64,000 nt of DNA from Wolbachia pipientis. Its GTDB lineage: Bacteria > Pseudomonadota > Alphaproteobacteria > Rickettsiales > Anaplasmataceae. Made by a program: the position numbers and the translations under genes. The stretch's first letter is position 1. Each line of letters begins with the position of its first letter. Below the pieces are notes generated by a model that saw only the letters and a program-made list of their open reading frames with translations, was not told the DNA's origin and made no database searches. Positions 57,968-64,000 of this stretch are shown piece after piece. The DNA lies in assembly GCA_023052945.1 (NCBI GenBank), contig CP095495.1, positions 1,488,001 to 1,552,000 on the forward strand. The letters run 5' to 3'.

Positions 57968-58864
57968 CTAGATGACGTAAGGTAAGTCCCCTAAAGCTTT
58001 CAGTACCTCTGTTTCATTTAACGACTCACTTGGTTTATTTTTTTTGTCCACAGGCGTGGAAGGTAAGATGTAAGGTAAGTCTCCTAAAGCTTTAAGCACT
58101 TCTGCTCCACTTAATTGCTCACTTGGTTCACTTTCTTTTGAAGAAAAACGTTTGGTTACTTTATTTACCACAAATGCAGTGAAGGTTTCTAATTTTTTAA
58201 TTGCAGACAGGGTAATAAGTTCAGCAGTAAAAATTTCTATTGGGAATACTATTGCTCCTATTGCTGTGCTTGCTAAAGCTATCGACCACATTCCAAGCAT
58301 GACATTAGGGAAAATAGCACTAACAGCAGCACCAAGACCAATTCCAACTGCTGTACCGATTACTGTCACAATACCTAATTTTATGAAAAATGTTTTACTA
58401 TTTTGAAAGATTCCATCGAAGGCTTTGTCTTCCTCATTAGAATTATACGATAAAACTGCAAATGAGAACAAAATTGTAGACAGTGCTGGATATATAAAAC
58501 CAATCGTTCCTCCCATAATCAAAGGTGACGAACTAATAAAGTTCAACACAAAGTCAGCAATGTGCCCTATTAAAATTATTCCACAAACAATAATAGGCGG
58601 AACAATTATCTTTTTGATCGAAGGTGATGAGCTGGTTTGCCTATCAATGACAATAGCTCCAATTAAGCCTAGCGCAAGACAAGCCAAAGCTACCTTTAGG
58701 CCTACTAAGCTTAGTACAAAACCAGCAGCAACTTCCATAAAACTTAGTACAAAACTAATAATCATCCCTATTAATTTTATTAAATTTAGCACAAGACTGG
58801 CAATACCTCCTGTTATACCACCAATTATTGCAAGAGCTATAACCTTATCCCTAATGTCTTTCAT
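57968..58864 (-). CDS. Multi-span membrane protein with duplicated C-terminal motif
   Basis: The 298-residue protein is hydrophobic for about 220 residues, with six or more spans (VIALAIIGGITGGIASLVLN, IGMIISFVLSFMEVAAGFVL, and others). A hydrophilic tail follows in which EVLKALGDLPY occurs twice (about 255-265 and 286-296), separated by a Pro/Lys/Ser linker. The final residues are VI. Repeated short motifs on a cytosolic tail suggest a binding module. It lies upstream of the helicase-like gene, likely in the same transcription unit. I do not recognise a family. Confidence 0.75.
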   Translation of the reverse strand: MKDIRDKVIALAIIGGITGGIASLVLNLIKLIGMIISFVLSFMEVAAGFVLSLVGLKVALACLALGLIGAIVIDRQTSSSPSIKKIIVPPIIVCGIILIGHIADFVLNFISSSPLIMGGTIGFIYPALSTILFSFAVLSYNSNEEDKAFDGIFQNSKTFFIKLGIVTVIGTAVGIGLGAAVSAIFPNVMLGMWSIALASTAIGAIVFPIEIFTAELITLSAIKKLETFTAFVVNKVTKRFSSKESEPSEQLSGAEVLKALGDLPYILPSTPVDKKNKPSESLNETEVLKALGDLPYVI

Positions 58865-59553
58865 TACACTGCTTCATTTAATACTTGTACAGTATATTAT
58901 ATAACATAAGACCTGCTGCGAATCAAGCGATAAAAAAAAGGAAAGGAGGGTGACTAAAATCAAGGTTAACTAAAAGGCGTGCTTAAGATTTACAATACCA
59001 GCAATAATATTGAACCTCAGGTTATATTTTTTCTGAAAATTGCGATAAACATTCGACATAATCTTAAATATCTTTATCTCTCGGATCTTGTTTTCTACTC
59101 TCATTCTAAATGATGCTAATCTTCTATTATGCTTTGGAGTTAATGGCTTTTTACGATACTTTTTATATGGAATTATAACATTGCTTTGCAATTTTTGCCA
59201 ACCTTGATATCCAGAATCGGCATGTTTTATGCTATCAAGTGGTAAATATTTTTCTTGTTTCCTTATGCGGAAATCACTAATTCTACCACGGTATGACTTT
59301 GACACTGATAAAATTCTTCCTCCTTCTTCGATAATAATCTCAGTTTTCATAGTGTTGGTTCTTTTTTTTCCTGAATATGATTTCTTCCGTTTTTTACTAT
59401 CTTCTGGTCTCTGTATTTGCTGTTCTGTAACATCAGCCAAAATCTTCAGTATTTTTTCTGGCGTCATACTTCTATAGACCTGCTGAGAAAGGTGATTGAA
59501 AAAATGATGTGAGAGAGGTAGAAGAAGAATAAGCAGATCAAGTAAGGAAAAAA

Positions 59554-59991
59554 ATGAGCTTTAGTTACTATAATATGAAAAAATACCCAAGAAACTTTCG
59601 TAATATAACAGGTTTAACTATAGAGGAGTTCGAAAAAGTAGTGGAAAAAGTGAGGTCTGGATGCGAAAAACAGAAAAAGTGTCATGGTAGAAGATCAAAA
59701 CTACCAACTCTGGAAGATAAGTTGTTTTGCGTAATTTTGTACTATCGCACTTACATAACACATAGATTTTTAGGATGCCTATTCAATGTACACAACGCAA
59801 ATGTATGTAGGTTACTTAAGAGAATAGAGCCATTACTCGCCAAAAAAGTGACTATAACAAAAGATAGAAGTATGACGCCAGAAAAAATACTGAAGATTTT
59901 GGCTGATGTTACAGAACAGCAAATACAGAGACCAGAAGATAGTAAAAAACGGAAGAAATCATATTCAGGAAAAAAAGAACCAACACTATGA
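59554..59991 (+). CDS. IS5 transposase orfA (copy J)
   Basis: 145 residues, identical to orfA of copy C except for a cysteine in place of the conserved Trp after VRSG (TGC for TGG). That is the codon that is TAG in three other copies. It ends with the seven-A junction and an ATGA overlap with orfB. Confidence 0.8.
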   Translation: MSFSYYNMKKYPRNFRNITGLTIEEFEKVVEKVRSGCEKQKKCHGRRSKLPTLEDKLFCVILYYRTYITHRFLGCLFNVHNANVCRLLKRIEPLLAKKVTITKDRSMTPEKILKILADVTEQQIQRPEDSKKRKKSYSGKKEPTL

Positions 59992-60368
59992 AAACTGAGA
60001 TTATTATCGAAGAAGGAGGAAGAATTTTATCAGTGTCAAAGTCATACCGTGGTAGAATTAGTGATTTCCGCATAAGGAAACAAGAAAAATATTTACCACT
60101 TGATAGCATAAAACATGCCGATTCTGGATATCAAGGTTGGCAAAAATTGCAAAGCAATGTTATAATTCCATATAAAAAGTATCGTAAAAAGCCATTAACT
60201 CCAGAGCATAATAGAAGATTAGCATCATTTAGAATGAGAGTAGAAAACAAGATCCGAGAGATAAAGATATTTAAGATTATGTCGAATGTTTATCGCAATT
60301 TTCAGAAAAAATATAACCTGAGGTTCAATATTATTGCTGGTATTGTAAATCTTAAGCACGCCTTTTAG
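59988..60368 (+). CDS. IS5 transposase orfB (copy J)
   Basis: 126 residues with the second Asp and the Glu of the DDE triad, identical to orfB of copies C and E. It would need -1 frameshifting from orfA to make a full transposase. Confidence 0.8.
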   Translation: MKTEIIIEEGGRILSVSKSYRGRISDFRIRKQEKYLPLDSIKHADSGYQGWQKLQSNVIIPYKKYRKKPLTPEHNRRLASFRMRVENKIREIKIFKIMSNVYRNFQKKYNLRFNIIAGIVNLKHAF

Positions 60369-60762
60369 TTAACCTTGATTTTAGTCACCCTCCTTTCCTT
60401 TTTTTTATCGCTTGATTCGCAGCAGGTCTTTATCTTCCAGAGTTGGTAGTTTTGATCTTCTACCATGACACTTTTTCTGTTTTTCCCATCCAGACCTCAC
60501 TTTTTCCACTACTTTTTCGAACTCCTCTATAGTTAAACCTGTTATATTACGAAAGTTTCTTGGGTGTTTTTTCATATTATAGTAACTAAAGCTCATTTTT
60601 TTTCCTTACTTGATCTGCTTATTCTTCTTCTACCTCTCTCACATCATTTTTTCAATCACCTTTTGCAGCAGGTCTAATAGAGCTTTTGAATATAGCTAAT
60701 ACAAACAATTTCTGTCATCTTATATAGGACCCAGTTTGAAAAAATCCGAATTCCAATGTCTG

Positions 60763-61467
60763 CTACCTTATATAACGAATGAATTTCTTTATATATTCGT
60801 TATTAGTATTTTGTATTTCCTGAATAGTTCCATGGGAAATGATTTCCCCTTCATATAATACTGCTATTTTGTCAGCTATTTTAAATGCGCTATGAATATC
60901 ATGTGTAATCGTGATAATTGTAGGGTTAAAGTCTTTAGATAATTTTATTATTATCTCGTTTACTATATCTGACATAATTGGGTCCAATCCTGAAGTTGGT
61001 TCATCCAAAATAATGATTTCTGGATTGTGTGCAATCGCCCTTGCAAGTGCCACTCTTTTTTTCATTCCACCTGATAGCTCTATTGGAAACATATCTGCTA
61101 TGTTTTCCTCCAGTCCAACATCATTCAACTTCTCAATTGCTAGCTGTTTTGCCTCCTTTTTGCTGATATTAAAGCGCTTTTTATAATTAAAAGATATATT
61201 TTCCCACACTGTAACGTAGTCAAGTAAAGCGGAATTTTGAAATAAACCCCCAAATTTATTTTTGCTTTTGCTATTTATTTTAACAGACCCTGAGTCTGGA
61301 GCAAGCAAGCCAATAATTGTTTTTGTTAGTACAGATTTGCCACTTCCTGAGCCGCCAAGTATGACTAATGATTCCCCTTTTAATATATCAAAACTTAGAT
61401 CTTTTAGTACTGTCCTATCATCAAAAGATAAGCTTAAGTTCAATATTGATATTATGGGGTTACGCAT
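60763..61467 (-). CDS. mlaF: ABC transporter ATPase, MlaF-like
   Basis: The 234-residue ATPase has Walker A LGGSGSGKSVLT, the Q-loop GGLFQNSALLDYVTVWEN, signature ELSGGMKKRVALARAI and Walker B EIIILDEPTSGLDP, then the switch His in TITHD. It overlaps the permease gene by 8 bases. MlaFE-type transporters move phospholipids between the two membranes. The MlaD partner is not in the window. Confidence 0.9.
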   Translation of the reverse strand: MRNPIISILNLSLSFDDRTVLKDLSFDILKGESLVILGGSGSGKSVLTKTIIGLLAPDSGSVKINSKSKNKFGGLFQNSALLDYVTVWENISFNYKKRFNISKKEAKQLAIEKLNDVGLEENIADMFPIELSGGMKKRVALARAIAHNPEIIILDEPTSGLDPIMSDIVNEIIIKLSKDFNPTIITITHDIHSAFKIADKIAVLYEGEIISHGTIQEIQNTNNEYIKKFIRYIR

Positions 61468-62242
61468 GTATCAAAGTAATCATGTAGTTTGCTAAAATGA
61501 TCAGTATGGACGATAAAACAACAGTTGATGTTGTAGCAACACCTACTCCTCGTGCACCTTCTTTGCAATGGTAACCGTAATAGCAACTTGAAACAGAAAT
61601 TATGGCGCCAAAAGCAATTGCTTTTATTAGCCCAACAATAAAATCGTACATATTAAAGAACTGAGTTGTGTATTTAATGTATATATTTAGATTGTGGTTA
61701 AATTCGAAGACTGCAGTGACATACCCTCCAAATATTCCTATTAGATCTGCACATACTATAAGTATGGGAAATACTATGATTGACGCTAAAATCCTTGGTG
61801 CAATTAAATATTTGAAAGGATTGATGTTCAAAGTTGTAAGGGCATCTATTTGCTCGGTGATGCGCATTGTACCAATTTCTGCTGCAACTGATGATCCAAT
61901 CTTTCCTACCATTATTAAGCTGATCAAAACTGGTCCTAACTCTTTAATGATAGTGATCGTAACAAGTTTGGGTATTATCTGTTCTTGGTTAATTAATGGG
62001 TCACTCAAGCTACTTTGTAAAACTATCGCCGCTCCTATAAAAACTCCAGTGAGCCCAACAATTGGCAGAGAGAAAAAGCCTATCTCTATAATTTGTCTTG
62101 CTACGTTGCTAAAATAATATGGTGGTACGAAGCAGTGGTATAGAGATTGAATAAAAAATATGAATGCACTACCAAGCCTTAACAAAAAATTGATAAAGTA
62201 CCTACCAATTATTCTAACACTATTTATATCAAAAAAGCTCAC
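61460..62242 (-). CDS. mlaE: MlaE-family lipid ABC permease
   Basis: The 260-residue protein is the permease partner, with the N-terminal amphipathic helix and five to six spans. Signatures are GLTGVFIGAAIVLQSSLSDP, ELGPVLISLIMVGKIGSSVA and EIGTMRITEQIDALTTLNI, then NPFKYLIAPRILASI. It translates first and couples to the ATPase by overlap. Confidence 0.92.
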   Translation of the reverse strand: MSFFDINSVRIIGRYFINFLLRLGSAFIFFIQSLYHCFVPPYYFSNVARQIIEIGFFSLPIVGLTGVFIGAAIVLQSSLSDPLINQEQIIPKLVTITIIKELGPVLISLIMVGKIGSSVAAEIGTMRITEQIDALTTLNINPFKYLIAPRILASIIVFPILIVCADLIGIFGGYVTAVFEFNHNLNIYIKYTTQFFNMYDFIVGLIKAIAFGAIISVSSCYYGYHCKEGARGVGVATTSTVVLSSILIILANYMITLIHA

Positions 62243-62468
62243 TTTGTATTCATTTTAGCTAGAGTTACTGATTTTATTAAAATTTTTATTAACTTTATCG
62301 CAAAGTATAGCTGAGATATGTTTTAAGTTCAATATACTTGATGTTTTAATTTAAAATCCATAGGACTCAATTACATAAGCAAACCTTACTTATTTTACTA
62401 TCCCTGTTTACTTCTTGTAAAAAACATGTTACTAATGTATTGTATTTTGTAGTAAAATGGAGGAAATT

Positions 62469-62651
62469 TTGGCAGTTCCAAAAAGAAAAAAATCAAAGTC
62501 AAGGCGTGATATGCATCGTTCTCATCATGTTATTAAGCCTAAGAATGTTGTGGTATGTTCAACAACTGGGGAATTCATGTTGCCTCACAATGTAGCGGTC
62601 GATGGCAGTTACAAAGGAAAACGGGTTTTTATTAAGCAACAGGCAGAATGA
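62469..62651 (+). CDS. rpmF: 50S ribosomal protein L32
   Basis: L32 starts MAVPKRKKSKSRRDMHRSHH. The natural start is TTG at 62469, because GGAGGAAAT lies just upstream of it and the product then begins at the conserved Ala-Val-Pro. The in-frame ATG at 62457 overlaps that ribosome site and adds four residues. The 60-residue protein keeps the VVVCSTTGEFMLPHN segment. plsX follows, in the usual rpmF-plsX-fabH order. No gene is seen in the 214 bases before it. Confidence 0.95.
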   Translation: MAVPKRKKSKSRRDMHRSHHVIKPKNVVVCSTTGEFMLPHNVAVDGSYKGKRVFIKQQAE

Positions 62652-62661
62652 CTATTATGGT

Positions 62662-63699
62662 ATGTTACCTACGGTCAATAATCACATAGTTATTGCACTT
62701 GACGCTATGGGGGGCGATTTTGCACCTCTTTCCATAATTCAGGGTGCTGGTTTTTTTTTGGATAATCTTGTTGACCCAGGAATTAAAGTTTTTTTTCATA
62801 TTTATGGAGATAAGGAAGAAGTATCTCCTTTGCTTTTGAAATATAAAAAAGTAAGTAACAATTCTGAATTTACTCATTGTTCTGACAATGTCCTTGCAAA
62901 TGATAAGCCATCTTTTGCGCTGAGACATCGTAAAGACTCAAGTATGAAAGCTGCAATTGTTGCAGTGAAAGAAGGTAAAGCTTTCGGAGTGGTATCTTCA
63001 GGCAACACCGGGGCGTTGATGGCAATTTCCAGATTTATTTTAGGAACATTACCAAATATTTATCGTCCTGCTATTGTCTCTATCTGTCCAACTAAGACAA
63101 AAAGCTTCGCTTTGCTTGACCTTGGTGCAAATGTCGATTGTAATGCCGATTTGTTATTCCAATTTGCATTAATGGGAAGCATATTTGCAAAAGTAGCGCT
63201 AAAAATTGACAATCCTGAGGTTGCTTTGCTCAATATCGGCACAGAAGAAGTTAAAGGCACTGACTCAGTACGCGGCGCTTTTGAGTTGCTTAAAAACGCT
63301 CCAGGCATTAATTTCAAAGGGTATATAGAGGCAAGTGAATTTTTAGAGGGTAATATAGATGTGATTGTTGCTGATGGTTTTGTTGGCAATGTAATGCTCA
63401 AAACAGCTGAGGCAACCGCTAGTACTTTTATCAATCTAATAAAGCAGGAAGTACTGAGCTCATGGGCAACAAAGATGCTTGTTGGTATATTGTTAAAATC
63501 TAAACTAAATAAAGCATTAACGCGTTTTAATCCCAAAATTAGAAGTGGAGCTATGTTTTTAGGGCTGAATGGTATCATCATTAAAAGTCATGGAAATTCT
63601 GATGCTATTTCTTTTGCTCATGCTATAAAATTTGCAGTAAATGCAATTAGTGAAAATTTAAATCAAAAGATAATTAACGGGGTAAGTCATATTGAATAA
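62662..63699 (+). CDS. plsX: Phosphate acyltransferase PlsX
   Basis: PlsX makes acyl-phosphate from acyl-ACP for phospholipid synthesis. The start chosen is ATG 62662 ([20 protein letters not shown]), giving about 345 residues. Frames opening at 62602 would lie within rpmF. Motifs are [39 protein letters not shown] and [19 protein letters not shown]. It overlaps fabH by 8 bases. Confidence 0.95.
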   Translation: MLPTVNNHIVIALDAMGGDFAPLSIIQGAGFFLDNLVDPGIKVFFHIYGDKEEVSPLLLKYKKVSNNSEFTHCSDNVLANDKPSFALRHRKDSSMKAAIVAVKEGKAFGVVSSGNTGALMAISRFILGTLPNIYRPAIVSICPTKTKSFALLDLGANVDCNADLLFQFALMGSIFAKVALKIDNPEVALLNIGTEEVKGTDSVRGAFELLKNAPGINFKGYIEASEFLEGNIDVIVADGFVGNVMLKTAEATASTFINLIKQEVLSSWATKMLVGILLKSKLNKALTRFNPKIRSGAMFLGLNGIIIKSHGNSDAISFAHAIKFAVNAISENLNQKIINGVSHIE

Positions 63700-64000
63700 A
63701 AGTTTCATATTAAGCACTGGATCTTACCTACCAAGAAAAACGTTGAGTAACAACGAAATTGCATCGATAGTTGAGACAAGCGATGAATGGATAAGGCAGA
63801 GAACAGGAATAGTTCAAAGGCATATAGCAGATGAAGGAGAATTAACGTCAGATCTAGCTGTAAATGCAGCAAAAAGTGCTATAGAAAAAGCTAAAATTTC
63901 AGTGGGTGAAATTGACTTGATTATAGTTGCCACAACAACTCCTGATAAAACTTTTCCTAGCTGTGCAACGATTGTACAAAGTAAGTTAAAATGTAAAAAC
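63692..64000 (+). CDS. fabH: 3-oxoacyl-ACP synthase III, 5' part
   Basis: FabH starts fatty acid synthesis by condensing acetyl-CoA with malonyl-ACP. A TTG at 63692 opens the frame ([20 protein letters not shown]), with [19 protein letters not shown] and [15 protein letters not shown] as family signatures. The window ends before the catalytic Cys, His and Asn. It overlaps the plsX end, as in many bacteria. Confidence 0.93.
   Translation, partial: MNKSFILSTGSYLPRKTLSNNEIASIVETSDEWIRQRTGIVQRHIADEGELTSDLAVNAAKSAIEKAKISVGEIDLIIVATTTPDKTFPSCATIVQSKLKCKN

Larger units (their letters stand above)
59476..60429 (+). mobile_element. IS5-family element, copy J (nested, two-frame form)
   Basis: A complete 954-base plus-strand copy inside copy I. 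The left end reads AGACCTGCTGAGAAAGG, with one change from AGACCTGCTGAAAAAGG. The surrounding bases CTAT and TTAT cannot be matched as a duplication because of the adjacent deletion. Confidence 0.92.
58970..60596 (-). pseudogene. IS5 transposase interrupted by nested IS (copy I)
   Basis: The N-terminal 54 codons (from ATG 60596) and the C-terminal 165 codons are separated by copy J, and the connecting about 48 codons are deleted. The C-terminal part has the eight-A fused junction. It is inactive. Confidence 0.88.
58909..60675 (-). mobile_element. IS5-family element, copy I, interrupted by copy J with a deletion
   Basis: The minus-strand copy is in two parts, 58909-59475 and 60430-60675. Compared with a complete copy, about 143 internal bases are missing at the junction, so this is not a simple insertion. 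The left part has GCTTTGGAG where others have GCTCTGGAG, giving LTPKHNRR. The outer ends are intact except for TTTTGCAGCAGGTCT at the right. Confidence 0.9.

Noticed and set aside
53567-58864. A cif (cidA-cidB) cytoplasmic incompatibility operon
   Set aside because: The proteins show no CidA-like sequence, no Ulp1 or PD-(D/E)XK signatures of CidB, and the gene sizes and order do not fit. The Walker motifs indicate an ATPase instead.

Overview
The window looks like an arthropod-type Wolbachia chromosome (Anaplasmataceae, Rickettsiales). The evidence is a strongly AT-rich composition, reduced housekeeping operons interrupted by many transposable elements, tandem TenA-like genes, a group II intron, a serine recombinase of the kind seen in phage WO, and dozens of short hairpin repeats of the form ATCCCAGTG...CACTGGGAT. 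No 16S rRNA or wsp gene is present, so strain and supergroup cannot be read from the window.

Layout. 0-13 kb holds housekeeping genes, mostly on the minus strand: gatB, ruvX, ruvC, coxIII, two TenA-like genes (one frameshifted, one ended by an IS), metK, tRNA-Ile, rpmA-rplU, a decayed outer-membrane protein gene, and pheS-glmU. 13-22 kb is a mobile-element landfill. It contains a group II intron whose reverse transcriptase gene is split by a second complete group II intron, IS5 copies, an IS110 remnant and an IS481 remnant. 22-34 kb returns to core genes: bcp with an in-frame tandem repeat at its start, recF, a nested IS5 pair, leuS (frameshifted), an M23-like lipoprotein, a MerR regulator, an IHF subunit, an MFS carrier, glpX and a broken ankyrin-like gene. 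35-37 kb is repeat-rich DNA plus an IS5. 37-46 kb is core again: glmS, yajC, tRNA-Asp, rpsB-tsf-pyrH-frr, uppS-cdsA, a zinc-finger protein, coaD, tRNA-Phe and a secreted amidotransferase-like protein. 46-60.7 kb is an accessory island: IS481, IS5 and IS110 remnants, a decapitated serine recombinase, an Rpn-type nuclease, a second recombinase scrap, then an unfamiliar minus-strand cluster (multi-pass membrane protein, 1425-residue helicase-like coiled-coil protein, overlapping partner gene) and another nested IS5 pair. 60.7-64 kb is core: an MlaF/MlaE-type lipid ABC transporter, rpmF, plsX and the start of fabH.

One IS5-family element of about 955 bp dominates, with ten full or partial copies. 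Some copies carry seven A residues at the orfA/orfB junction, giving two overlapping frames suited to -1 frameshifting. Others carry eight A residues, giving one fused 271-residue transposase. Two pairs are nested, three copies share the same nonsense codon, and most lack matching flanking duplications, which suggests recombination between copies. Two sets of long inverted repeats (about 0.44 kb and 1.34 kb) could also drive inversions.

The least explained region is 52.4-58.9 kb. Its central protein has SF2-helicase-like motifs at both ends of a long coiled-coil insertion, and it overlaps a downstream partner gene. The neighbouring membrane protein repeats an 11-residue tail motif twice. I do not recognise this set as a named system.
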